From Deltaproteobacteria bacterium (GTDB lineage Bacteria; Desulfobacterota; Desulfuromonadia; Geobacterales; Pseudopelobacteraceae), in assembly GCA_021778115.1 (NCBI GenBank), contig JAJYCS010000012.1, positions 1 through 43,308 of the forward strand: a stretch of 43,308 bases of DNA, read 5' to 3'. Position 1 is the stretch's first letter; each line of letters starts with the position of its first letter. The notes beneath the pieces were generated by a model. The model saw only the letters and a program-made list of their open reading frames with translations. It had not been told where the DNA came from and made no database searches. The position numbers were made by a program, and so were the translations under genes. Of the stretch, positions 8,240-15,784 are shown one piece after another.

Positions 8240-9769
8240 GTGCTTTACAAATCGGTCAATGAGTCATTTAACGAGTTTATCGTCGAGCGCAGCGATCCCA
8301 AATGCATCCGCTGCAAGGTCTGTGAGCGGCAGTGCGCCTACGAGGTCCATCGCTATCTCGAGGAGGCCGACTGCCTAGTGGAGGACAGCTCACTCTGCAT
8401 CGGCTGCCGCCGCTGCTCGGCCCTCTGTCCCACCGGCGCCATTACCATCACCAAGAACCCTGAGGCGTTCAAGGATAACGCCTCCTGGTCCACCTCCCAT
8501 ATCCGCAACCTGTACGCCCAGGCCGACAGCGGCGGTATCCTGCTGGCGGCCATGGGCAACCCGCAGCCGTACCGGATCTACTGGGACCATCTGCTGCTGG
8601 ACGCCTCGCAGGTGACCAACCCCTCCATTGACCCGCTGCGGGAGCCGATGGAGCTGCGCACCTACCTGGGTAAGAAGCCTGATCAGCTGGAGGTGGTGAC
8701 CAACCCCCAGACCGGCAAGCCGGAGCTGAAGACCCAGCTCACCCCCCAGGTCAAGATGGAGTATCCGTTCATCTTCTCCGCCATGAGCTACGGGGCGCTG
8801 AACTTAAACGCCCATCGTGCCATGGCCATGGCCGCCGCCGAGTTGGGTACCCTCTACAATACCGGTGAGGGTGGTCTGCACAAAGATCTCTATCACTACG
8901 GCGGCAATGTGATGGTGCAGGTGGCCTCGGGTCGTTTCGGGGTCTCCGAGCAGTACCTGAATGCCGGAGTGGCGATTGAGATCAAGATCGGCCAGGGGGC
9001 CAAGCCCGGCATCGGCGGTCACCTGCCGGGCGAAAAGGTCAATCCGGCCATCTCCGAGACCCGGATGATCCCGGAGGGTTCCGATGCCATCTCGCCGGCG
9101 CCGCACCATGACATCTACTCCATCGAGGACCTGCGTCAGTTGATCTACGCCCTGAAAGAGGCCACCAACTACACCAAGCCGGTCTCGGTCAAGATCGCCG
9201 CCGTGCACCATATCGCTGCCATCGCCTCCGGTGTTGCCCGGGCCGGTGCCGATATCATCACCATCGACGGCTTTCGTGGGGGGACCGGCGCGGCGCCGCA
9301 GGTGATTCGCGACAACGTCGGTATCCCGATGGAGCTTGCCCTGGCCGCGGTGGACGCCCGTCTGCGGGATGAAGGGATCCGCAATCAGGTCTCCATCGTG
9401 GTGGGTGGCGGGGTGCGTAACTCCGGCGACGCCATCAAGGCGATAGCCCTGGGGGCCGATGCCATCAATATGGGGACCTCCACGCTGCTGGCCCTGGGCT
9501 GCACCCTCTGCCAGCGCTGCTACACCGGCAAGTGCCCCTGGGGGATCACCACCAACAATCCGTACCTGGCCAAGCGTCTGAACCCGGAGGTGGGGGCCGA
9601 GCGGCTGGTGAATCTGGTCAAGGCCTGGAGTCATGAGATACAGGAGATCCTGGGCGGCATGGGGTTAAACGCCCTGGAATCACTGCGGGGGAACCGCTAC
9701 AAGCTGCGGGCGGTCAACCTCACCGAGAAAGAGATGTATCTGCTGGGCGTGATCCCGGCTGGAGAATAG
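8240..9769 (+). CDS. glutamate synthase, FMN-binding synthase subunit with N-terminal ferredoxin domain (archaeal-type GltB2)
   Basis: The 509-residue protein begins at a GTG seven bases after GGGGGAGG; the frame is open further upstream, but that stretch contains the sigma-54 promoter and lacks family similarity. Residues 20-70 hold two [4Fe-4S] motifs (C22-C25-C28-C32 and C53-C56-C59-C63). The rest is the FMN-binding glutamate synthase barrel, with SAMSYGALNLNAHRAMAMAA, GQGAKPGIGGHLPG, DGFRGGTGAAP and a [3Fe-4S]-type cysteine cluster LGCTLCQRCYTGKC. It would aminate 2-oxoglutarate to glutamate using ammonia channelled from the glutaminase subunit at 11590. It is the first gene of a five-gene operon; the next begins two bases after its stop. 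Confidence 0.93.
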   Translation: MLYKSVNESFNEFIVERSDPKCIRCKVCERQCAYEVHRYLEEADCLVEDSSLCIGCRRCSALCPTGAITITKNPEAFKDNASWSTSHIRNLYAQADSGGILLAAMGNPQPYRIYWDHLLLDASQVTNPSIDPLREPMELRTYLGKKPDQLEVVTNPQTGKPELKTQLTPQVKMEYPFIFSAMSYGALNLNAHRAMAMAAAELGTLYNTGEGGLHKDLYHYGGNVMVQVASGRFGVSEQYLNAGVAIEIKIGQGAKPGIGGHLPGEKVNPAISETRMIPEGSDAISPAPHHDIYSIEDLRQLIYALKEATNYTKPVSVKIAAVHHIAAIASGVARAGADIITIDGFRGGTGAAPQVIRDNVGIPMELALAAVDARLRDEGIRNQVSIVVGGGVRNSGDAIKAIALGADAINMGTSTLLALGCTLCQRCYTGKCPWGITTNNPYLAKRLNPEVGAERLVNLVKAWSHEIQEILGGMGLNALESLRGNRYKLRAVNLTEKEMYLLGVIPAGE

Positions 9770-9771
9770 CT

Positions 9772-10215
9772 ATGAAGAGAATCTATGCCATTGAAGAGGC
9801 CTGTATCGGCTGCCACCTGTGCGAGGTGGGCTGCATTACCGAACACTCGCTTACCAAGGATCCGGTCAAGGCGTTCCTGCACGAGGCGGAGCGCCCCATT
9901 GCCCGTTGCACCGTGGAGGAGCTGGACGGCGGGGTGCTCTCCATCTCCACCACCTGCCGGCACTGTGATGCCCCTGACTGCCTGCAGACCTGCATCTCCG
10001 GTGCCATCCAGAAACAGGCCGACGGCCGGGTGCTGATCGACACCGCGAAATGCGTCGGCTGCTGGTCCTGTGTGATGGCCTGCCCCTTTGGGGCGGTGCA
10101 GCGCAACCTGAAGAAGAAAAAGGCCAACAAGTGCGACCTCTGTCCGGACCGTGACCTCCCAGCCTGCGTCTCGGCCTGTCCGAACCGGGCACTGGTCTTC
10201 AGGGAGGGGAACTGA
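9772..10215 (+). CDS. multi-cluster [4Fe-4S] ferredoxin subunit (HycB/DmsB-like)
   Basis: The 147-residue protein starts MKRIYAIEEACIGCHLCEVG, with C11-C14-C17-C21 as the first motif. Further motifs follow: CRHCDAPDCLQTC, CVGCWSCVMACPFGA and CDLCPDRDLPACVSACPN. That is sixteen cysteines placed for four [4Fe-4S] clusters, the layout of electron-transfer subunits in molybdoenzymes and in archaeal/Thermotoga-type glutamate synthases. It should wire the flavoprotein encoded next to the FMN subunit. It starts two bases after the upstream stop and ends one base before the next start, so it is tightly co-translated. Confidence 0.92.
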   Translation: MKRIYAIEEACIGCHLCEVGCITEHSLTKDPVKAFLHEAERPIARCTVEELDGGVLSISTTCRHCDAPDCLQTCISGAIQKQADGRVLIDTAKCVGCWSCVMACPFGAVQRNLKKKKANKCDLCPDRDLPACVSACPNRALVFREGN

Positions 10216-10216
10216 T

Positions 10217-11533
10217 ATGAACTACGTCATCGTCGGTAACTCCGTGGCTGCCGTGGGGGCGATCCGGGCCATCCGAGCCCAGGATCAGCAGGGGACCATC
10301 ACCGTCGTCTCCCGCGAACGGCATACCGCCTACGGCCGGCCGTTGATCTCCTATCTGCTGGGGGGGGTGATCACCGAAAAAGGGATGCCCTACCTGCCGG
10401 AGAACTTTTATGACCAGCAGCGGGTCAATCTGCTCTTGGCCACCGAGGTGGCCTCGGTGGATACCGTGGCCAAAAGGGTGCTGTTTACCACCGGTGAGTC
10501 GCTCCCCTACGACAAGCTGTTGCTGGCCACCGGCGGTGACCCGTTCCTTCCCCCCATCGAGGGGATGGCCGACCGTGACCGGGTCTACACCTTCACCACC
10601 TGGGACGATGCTGCCAAGCTGAAGGCGGTCTCGGCTGATATCCAGCGGGCCGTGGTGATCGGCGGCGGCTTGATCGGCCTGAAGGCGGCCGAGGGTCTGA
10701 ACCTGCTGAACAAGAGCGTCACGGTGATCGAACTGGCCGATCGGGTGCTGTCGTCGGCCTTTGACCGGCCGGCTGGCAAGATCGTGGCCCGTAAGATGCG
10801 CGCCAACGGTATCGACGTGATCACCGAGGATACGGTGGTGCGGATCGAAGGGGAGGGGGCGACCATCACCGGTGTGACCCTGAAGTCCGGCGATTTCATC
10901 CCGTGCGACACCGTGGTGGTGGCGATCGGGGTCCGTCCTGCCGCAGGTTTTCTGAAGGGAAGCGGCGTGGAGGTCAACCGCGGCATCGTGGTGGACGACC
11001 GGATGCAGAGCTCGGTGCCGGATATCTTTGCCGCCGGCGATGTGGCCGAGGCCCGCGACTTCTTCAGCGATCAGAAGAATCCGATGCCGATCTGGCCCGA
11101 CGCCTATATCCAGGGCGACATCGCCGGCACCGCCATGGCGGGCGCTGAGAAGGGCTACGAGGGGGGGCTGGCCATGAACTCCATCGAGTTCTTCAAGGTC
11201 TCCACCATCTCCATGGGGGTCACCAATCCCCGTGACCCGGTTGAATACGACATCCTGACCTTCCTCGACAGCGACAACTATCAGTACCGCAAGATCGTCC
11301 TGGACAAGGCGGGCCATCTGGTCGGCGCCGTGTTAGTGGGGAACGTTGACCGGGCTGGCATCTTCGCGGGCCTGATCCGTAACCGGGTAGAGGTGACGCC
11401 GTTCCGCGAACAGCTGCTCACGCCTGAGTTCGGCTTCATCCATCTCCCCCCCGCCATCCGCAAGGAACGGTTCGGCCAGCGCGGCTATTCCTGGCCCCAG
11501 CCCTGTTTTGACGGAAATGGCGGCGGACACTGA
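10217..11533 (+). CDS. FAD/NAD(P)-dependent oxidoreductase subunit of the glutamate synthase
   Basis: A 438-residue pyridine-nucleotide-disulfide oxidoreductase-family protein. It has an FAD-binding N-terminus (YVIVGNSVAAVGAIRAIR), a central NAD(P)-binding motif (AVVIGGGLIGLKAAEGL, about residues 145-160), and the second FAD motif IFAAGDVAEARD (about residue 275). The family includes NADH oxidases and NADH-rubredoxin reductases. No redox-active CxxxxC pair is seen at the usual place, as expected for a plain NAD(P)H dehydrogenase. The ATG at 10217 is chosen over an upstream in-frame start because it begins the dinucleotide fold and sits just after the ferredoxin stop. Its likely job is to pass NAD(P)H electrons to the ferredoxin subunit. 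Confidence 0.88.
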   Translation: MNYVIVGNSVAAVGAIRAIRAQDQQGTITVVSRERHTAYGRPLISYLLGGVITEKGMPYLPENFYDQQRVNLLLATEVASVDTVAKRVLFTTGESLPYDKLLLATGGDPFLPPIEGMADRDRVYTFTTWDDAAKLKAVSADIQRAVVIGGGLIGLKAAEGLNLLNKSVTVIELADRVLSSAFDRPAGKIVARKMRANGIDVITEDTVVRIEGEGATITGVTLKSGDFIPCDTVVVAIGVRPAAGFLKGSGVEVNRGIVVDDRMQSSVPDIFAAGDVAEARDFFSDQKNPMPIWPDAYIQGDIAGTAMAGAEKGYEGGLAMNSIEFFKVSTISMGVTNPRDPVEYDILTFLDSDNYQYRKIVLDKAGHLVGAVLVGNVDRAGIFAGLIRNRVEVTPFREQLLTPEFGFIHLPPAIRKERFGQRGYSWPQPCFDGNGGGH

Positions 11534-11589
11534 TCGTAACCGATTTCAGGGCGGGCAACCGGACTCGTTGCTGCGACAAAGGAACCACG

Positions 11590-12696
11590 ATGACACATCA
11601 CAACCAGTTGTTTTACGAAAAAGAGATATCCAACTGCGGTCTGACCGGCTTTATCTCCAAAAAAGGGCGTAGAATCGGCGGTGAGACCATCATCAAGTCC
11701 ATTACCCTGATGCACGACCGGGGTAACGGCCTGGGGGGCGGCTTCGGCGCCTACGGGATCTATCCCGACTATGCCGACTATTACGCGTTCCACCTGATGT
11801 ACGAGAACGGCATGGCACAGCAGCTGACCGAGGAGTACCTGGAGGCCAACTTCCGTGTCGAGCAGCAGGAGGAGATACCGACCCGCCGTATCCGGGCCAT
11901 CGCCAACCCGCCGGCCTTTAAGCGCTATTTCATCACGCCGCTCAAAAACGACGAATACCTGGAGGCGGTGGACTACCAGGGGCTGACTGAAGAGGACGTC
12001 ATCGTCCGTCACGTGATGGCCATCAACCATGAGATCGAAGGGGCCTTCGTGGTTTCTTCCGGTAAGAACATGGGGGCCTTCAAGGGGGTCGGCTTCCCTG
12101 AAGAGATCGCCGAATTCTTCCGCCTTGAAGAGTACGAAGGGCATATCTGGACCGCCCACAACCGGTTTCCCACCAACACCCCCGGCTGGTGGGGCGGGGC
12201 CCATCCCTTTACGCTTCTGGACTGGTCTATCGTCCATAACGGCGAGATATCCTCCTACGGCATCAACAAGCGCTATCTGGAGATGTACGGCTACCTCTGC
12301 ACCATGTTGACCGACACCGAGGTGGTGGCCTACACCCTGGATCTGTTGATCCGCAAGCACGGCCTGCCGGCCGACCTGGCCTGCACCGCCCTGGCACCGC
12401 CGTTCTGGAAGCTGATCGATCAGCTGCCGGAAGAGGAGCGTCGCCTGTACACCGCGGTCCGTCAGGTCTACGGTAGCGGACTCTTGAACGGTCCCTTTGC
12501 CATCCTCTTTGCCAGCAACAAGGGGCTGATCGGCTTGAATGACCGGGTCAAACTGCGGCCGTTGGTCTGCGCCGAGCATGAGGATATGGTCTACATGGCC
12601 TCCGAAGAGGCGGCCATCCGCGAGATCTGCCCCAACCCCAGCCGGATCTGGGCGCCGCGCGGCGGTGAACCGGTGATTGCGCTGATGGAGAACTGA
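11590..12696 (+). CDS. glutamate synthase glutaminase subunit (class II amidotransferase, archaeal-type GltB1)
   Basis: A 368-residue class II glutamine amidotransferase. The nucleophile motif is NCGLTGFISKKGRRIGGE, with the cysteine at residue 16. In this fold the cysteine must be the N-terminal residue of the mature enzyme, so a 15-residue propeptide has to be removed, as in E. coli GltB; no in-frame start exists just before the cysteine. Other supports are IWTAHNRFPTN with GWWGGAHPF, and SIVHNGEISSYGIN, the glutamine-binding and active-site segments. It releases ammonia from glutamine for the FMN subunit. A 56-base gap separates it from the flavoprotein gene, and the next gene starts one base after its stop. 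Confidence 0.92.
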   Translation: MTHHNQLFYEKEISNCGLTGFISKKGRRIGGETIIKSITLMHDRGNGLGGGFGAYGIYPDYADYYAFHLMYENGMAQQLTEEYLEANFRVEQQEEIPTRRIRAIANPPAFKRYFITPLKNDEYLEAVDYQGLTEEDVIVRHVMAINHEIEGAFVVSSGKNMGAFKGVGFPEEIAEFFRLEEYEGHIWTAHNRFPTNTPGWWGGAHPFTLLDWSIVHNGEISSYGINKRYLEMYGYLCTMLTDTEVVAYTLDLLIRKHGLPADLACTALAPPFWKLIDQLPEEERRLYTAVRQVYGSGLLNGPFAILFASNKGLIGLNDRVKLRPLVCAEHEDMVYMASEEAAIREICPNPSRIWAPRGGEPVIALMEN

Positions 12697-12697
12697 T

Positions 12698-13444
12698 ATG
12701 AAGATAGACGCCCAAGGATTGTACTACAAAGAGCTGAATCAGAAGATTCGCGAGGCCGTGGCCGGCGGTGCCACGACCATTGAGCTTGAGCATGTCAATG
12801 GTCAGTATTTTATCGCCGACGGCATCAACAAGCCGGTCACCATCACCATAAGGGGTGTGCCGGGCAATGACCTGGCGGCCTTCATGAACGGCGCGACGGT
12901 GGTGGTGAACGAAAACGCCCAGGACAATATCGGCAATACCATGAACGCCGGCAAGGTCGTGGTGCATGGCCATGCCGGAGACGTGCTGGGCTACGGCATG
13001 CGTGGGGGGCGGCTCCATATCAGGAAGGATGTGGGGTATCGGGTCGGCATCCATATGAAGTCGTACCAGGAGAACAAGCCGGTGGTGATCGCTGGCGGCA
13101 AGGCTGGGGATTTTTTCGGCGAATACATGGCCGGCGGGGTGCTGGTGCTCTTGGGGATGTTCACCGATGACCCGGCCAAGCCGAAGCACGGCTATCTGTT
13201 CGGTACCGGCATGCATGGCGGCGTGATCTACGTGCGTGGCGGGGTGGACGTATCCCGGCTGGCAAAAGAGGTGGGTGCCTACCCGTTGGAGGCTGCCGAC
13301 CAGGTCGAACTTGAAGGGTTGCTTGCCGACTATTGCAAGGATTTTGGCCTTAACCTGCAGGAGGTCATGTCCGAGCCGTTCGTCAAGGTACTCCCCAAGA
13401 GTAAACGCCCCTATGGGAACATGTACTGCCCCATGCCAAAATAA
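12698..13444 (+). CDS. glutamate synthase GXGXG-domain subunit (archaeal-type GltB3)
   Basis: A 248-residue right-handed beta-helix protein with the repeated glycine pattern of the C-terminal domain of glutamate synthase large subunits (GNTMNAGKVVVHGHAGDVLG, YGMRGGRLHIRKDVGYRVG, VIAGGKAGDFFGEYMAGG). In one-piece GltB this domain is structural and links the ammonia tunnel to the synthase barrel. Here, as in archaea and Thermotoga, it is a separate polypeptide. It is the last gene of the operon and is followed within 35 bases by a strong terminator. Confidence 0.92.
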   Translation: MKIDAQGLYYKELNQKIREAVAGGATTIELEHVNGQYFIADGINKPVTITIRGVPGNDLAAFMNGATVVVNENAQDNIGNTMNAGKVVVHGHAGDVLGYGMRGGRLHIRKDVGYRVGIHMKSYQENKPVVIAGGKAGDFFGEYMAGGVLVLLGMFTDDPAKPKHGYLFGTGMHGGVIYVRGGVDVSRLAKEVGAYPLEAADQVELEGLLADYCKDFGLNLQEVMSEPFVKVLPKSKRPYGNMYCPMPK

Positions 13445-13478
13445 TTCACCTCCACACGTTTCCTTTCCCCTGTATGAG

Positions 13479-13507
13479 AAGGGCGGCAGCTATGCCGCCC
13501 TTTTTTT
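13479..13507 (+). terminator. intrinsic terminator of the glutamate synthase operon
   Basis: GGGCGGCAGCTATGCCGCCC forms a strong GC stem with a short loop and is followed directly by seven T. Confidence 0.92.
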
Positions 13508-13520
13508 GGGCAGGCCCATC

Positions 13521-13569
13521 CCCGCTCGTCACGCTGCATCTTGTGTATCGCTTCACGAGCGGGTACTAT
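13521..13569 (+). promoter_or_regulatory. candidate sigma-70 promoter embedded in an inverted repeat
   Basis: TTGTGT (13541-13546) and TACTAT (13564-13569) are spaced by 17 bases, 31 bases upstream of the lipoprotein start. CCCGCTCGT (13521-13529) and ACGAGCGGG (13555-13563) are perfect 9-base inverted arms; the right arm ends exactly at the -10 box and the left lies just above the -35. That placement suits a repressor operator, or else a stem in DNA. The regulator is unknown. Confidence 0.45.
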
Positions 13570-13599
13570 GACAGCTCAAACTGCACGAGGAGGCTCTCC

Positions 13600-14217
13600 A
13601 TGCCTTACCGACTGAGTGTGGCAAAGCTGTTTATCGCCGGCGTGATCGCTCTTCTGCTGTTGTCCGGATGCGGCACACCCGCCACCACCCCGACCGGTCT
13701 GACCGTTACCTCGACCAACCCCATCACTTTGAGTTGGAACGCCGTATCGAGCGCCACCAGCTATACGCTGTACCGTGGGACCTCATCGGGGGATATCAGC
13801 GCCAAAACCGTCCTGGCTGCCACGATCGCCGGCACAACCTATACCGACACCTCGGCACTGACCGGCACGACCTATTACTACCAGGTGCGGGCCGTGAACG
13901 GGGACGGTGCATCCGGGGGATCGAACGAAGTCGAGGCGACCGCAAGCGGCGGGAGTTTCAGCCTGGTGGGGAATATCTCCGGCGCCACGGTTCAGCTTAC
14001 CTGGTCGGCCATCACCGGCAGCAGCGGGTACAACCTGTACCGCGGCATCTCCCCCATCACCACGAGCATGACCAAGATACGCGCAAATCTGGCAGCGACC
14101 ACCTATACGGACAGCGGTCTCACCCAGGGGACAACCTACTACTATCAGGTTGCCGCCGTTGACGCAGCCGGGACGGAGATCCAGCTCTCATCCGTCAGTG
14201 CGGGTCTCACTCCGTAG
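13600..14217 (+). CDS. lipoprotein with two fibronectin type III repeats
   Basis: The 205-residue protein starts MPYRLSVAKLFIAGVIALLL with a lipobox LLSGC; Cys24 should be lipidated after signal peptidase II cleavage. Residues ~32-115 and ~120-205 are two tandem FnIII-like beta domains with shared signatures (ITLSWNAVSSATSYTLYRGT versus VQLTWSAITGSSGYNLYRGI, and TTYYYQV in both). There is no enzymatic motif. It is expected to be anchored in the outer membrane or facing the periplasm, probably binding a polymer or a partner protein. The ATG is chosen for its AGGAGG ribosome site and because it starts the signal peptide. Terminators flank it, so it is probably transcribed alone. Confidence 0.85.
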   Translation: MPYRLSVAKLFIAGVIALLLLSGCGTPATTPTGLTVTSTNPITLSWNAVSSATSYTLYRGTSSGDISAKTVLAATIAGTTYTDTSALTGTTYYYQVRAVNGDGASGGSNEVEATASGGSFSLVGNISGATVQLTWSAITGSSGYNLYRGISPITTSMTKIRANLAATTYTDSGLTQGTTYYYQVAAVDAAGTEIQLSSVSAGLTP

Positions 14218-14256
14218 GCGACCAGACGACGACATACGGTTCCAGATCCTGTAAAG

Positions 14257-14282
14257 GGGCGGCTGCAATGCCGCCTTTTTTT
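14257..14282 (+). terminator. intrinsic terminator after the FnIII lipoprotein gene
   Basis: GGGCGGC and GCCGCC pair around a six-base loop, followed by seven T. It closely resembles the terminator at 13479. Confidence 0.88.
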
Positions 14283-14344
14283 CGTTTTGCATCCGCATCC
14301 GTAGTCCCGTTTCGAGGTGGGAACGGTGTTGAAACGGCCGCTCA

Positions 14345-14491
14345 CGCTGTAACTGTTTTCACTTAAATAAAACAATGGTATCTGATATTTTGAATATCTC
14401 TATTTTTACCTGTTTTTACGACTTTGATTTTTATAACTAACTGAAATTATATAAATATATTTTTTGTCTGAAAATTGTATCAATATTTTTA
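14345..14491. other. strongly AT-rich intergenic tract
   Basis: About 150 bases upstream of the IclR gene are strikingly AT-rich (runs such as AATTATATAAATATATTTTT), in contrast to the GC-rich surroundings. No ORF is supported here. It could be a curved or nucleoid-protein-binding upstream region, and it contains weak promoter-like matches such as TTGATT and TATATA spaced by 18 bases. Confidence 0.55.
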
Positions 14492-14554
14492 TTGACGCGT
14501 TTTAGAACGACGTGATAAAAAATAACCAGATGAAATGGCGTTATTTTTAGAACG
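14492..14554 (+). promoter_or_regulatory. candidate promoter and operator of the iclR gene
   Basis: TTGACG (14492-14497) and ATAAAA (14515-14520) are 17 bases apart. AAAAAATAAC (14517-14526) and GTTATTTTTA (14540-14549) form a 9-base dyad around 13 bases, covering the -10 and start region. A direct repeat TTTTAGAACG occurs at 14500-14509 and again at 14545-14554. This is suitable for autorepression by the IclR protein encoded 35 bases downstream; that link is inference. Confidence 0.45.
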
Positions 14555-14588
14555 GCGCACTGCATTTCGAATCGTTAAGGGGCGCGGC

Positions 14589-15365
14589 ATGGAGCGGGAC
14601 AAGGGCTCATACTCGGTACAGGCGGTCCTCAAGGCCTTTGAGCTGCTCGAACAGCTGGCTGCCGACGATGCGGGCGCCTCGTTGCCGGCCCTTGCCAAGC
14701 GGCTGGACCTCTCCCGCAACAAGGTATTCCGGCTCCTGGCCACCCTGGAGGCCAAGGGGCTGGTGCAGCGGGATGAGGTGGGCGGGTTTTATCGCCTTGG
14801 TCTGGGGGCCTTTGAGATGTCCCAGCATATCCTGAAGGGGGCCAGTCTGATCCGTCTGGCCCATCCGGTGATGGAGGAGCTGGCCCGCAGGCATGATGAG
14901 GCGATCTACATCACGGTGATGAATAACGACGAGGTCCTGTTCCTCGACATGGTCGATTCATTTCAGCAGATAAAGACTGTACCTCTGGTGGGGCAGCGGT
15001 TTCCGTTCTTTACCAACGCGGCCGGCAAGGCGATGAAGGCCATGGCCTCCCTTGATTTTCTCGATCGGATGGCCAAGCGCAGGGGAAGGAAAGAGCCGTT
15101 CCCCGACATGCAGAAGCTTGAGGCCGAGCTGCGGGAGATCCGTCAGAAGGGGGTTGCGGTGGATGTGGGGGGCCTGGGTGAGGGGATCTGCGCCGTGGCC
15201 GTGGCCATCCGCGATTACGCCGGCAAGGTGGTGGGGGCGTTGACGCTGCTTGCCCCCTCCTTCCGGATGCTGCAGGAACGTCTCGAACAGGAGATCATCC
15301 CCTCCATGCGGGAGGGGGCCGACCTTTTGTCCATGAAATTCGGTTACATGAAGATACCGGCTTGA
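14589..15365 (+). CDS. IclR-family transcriptional regulator
   Basis: A 258-residue protein with an N-terminal winged helix-turn-helix (YSVQAVLKAFELLEQLA, ASLPALAKRLDLSRNKVFRL, residues ~8-70) and a C-terminal IclR effector domain (RLAHPVMEELARRHDEAIYI, GKAMKAMASL, GLGEGICAVAVAIRDYAGKV). The ATG at 14589 is chosen because it starts the HTH domain and follows AAGGGG. The regulator sits directly upstream of the DUF485-symporter pair in the same direction, so it probably controls acetate or other small-carboxylate uptake and senses a related metabolite. IclR members can repress or activate, and I cannot tell which here. Confidence 0.9.
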   Translation: MERDKGSYSVQAVLKAFELLEQLAADDAGASLPALAKRLDLSRNKVFRLLATLEAKGLVQRDEVGGFYRLGLGAFEMSQHILKGASLIRLAHPVMEELARRHDEAIYITVMNNDEVLFLDMVDSFQQIKTVPLVGQRFPFFTNAAGKAMKAMASLDFLDRMAKRRGRKEPFPDMQKLEAELREIRQKGVAVDVGGLGEGICAVAVAIRDYAGKVVGALTLLAPSFRMLQERLEQEIIPSMREGADLLSMKFGYMKIPA

Positions 15366-15464
15366 CAGGGGATAGACAGAGCGACGAAAGGAGGGATGCA
15401 CGAGGCGGTTTAGGTTTGGCGTTGGTGGTACCATTCCCACATTTCATGGAAAGGAGTAACTATC

Positions 15465-15773
15465 ATGGCGGAAAAGACGTATGACTGGGCGGCGATAGCC
15501 AAGAACCCCAAGTTTGTCGAACTGCACCACAAGAAGACGGCCTTCCTGTTCGGCTGGTGGATATTCTCCACTGTCTACTACTTCCTGCTGCCGATCGGGG
15601 CGGCCTATGCGCCGGGTCTCTTCAAGATTCAGGTGTTGGGGCATGTCAACTTCGGCTATCTGTTTGCGTTGTCGCAGTTCTTTGTCTCCTGGGGCATCGC
15701 GATCTACTATGCCCATGTGGCCAACAAGGATTTCGACCGGCTGACCAGGGAACTGGTCAGTGAACTGCACTAG
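15465..15773 (+). CDS. DUF485 small membrane protein, symporter partner (YjcH-like)
   Basis: The 102-residue protein has two predicted transmembrane helices (residues ~26-47 and ~62-84), a basic cytoplasmic start (HHKKTAF) and a charged tail. The DUF485 family almost always precedes an ActP-type sodium:solute symporter gene, as here, with 11 bases between the two. It is thought to help fold or regulate the symporter, but the mechanism is not established. It has a strong ribosome site (AAGGAG). Confidence 0.88.
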   Translation: MAEKTYDWAAIAKNPKFVELHHKKTAFLFGWWIFSTVYYFLLPIGAAYAPGLFKIQVLGHVNFGYLFALSQFFVSWGIAIYYAHVANKDFDRLTRELVSELH

Positions 15774-15784
15774 GAGGTGATTCC

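Noticed and set aside
10199-11317. 372-residue reading frame on the minus strand, opposite the flavoprotein gene
   Set aside because: Rich in His, Gly, Asp and Gln without any fold pattern, the typical shadow of a GC-rich gene. The plus strand encodes a clear oxidoreductase.
11485-12579. 364-residue minus-strand frame opposite the glutaminase gene
   Set aside because: Low-complexity shadow composition; the plus strand has a conserved amidotransferase.
15366-15464. Sigma-54 promoter upstream of the DUF485 gene
   Set aside because: TTTGGCGTTGG looks suggestive, but no GC follows at the required ten-base spacing.
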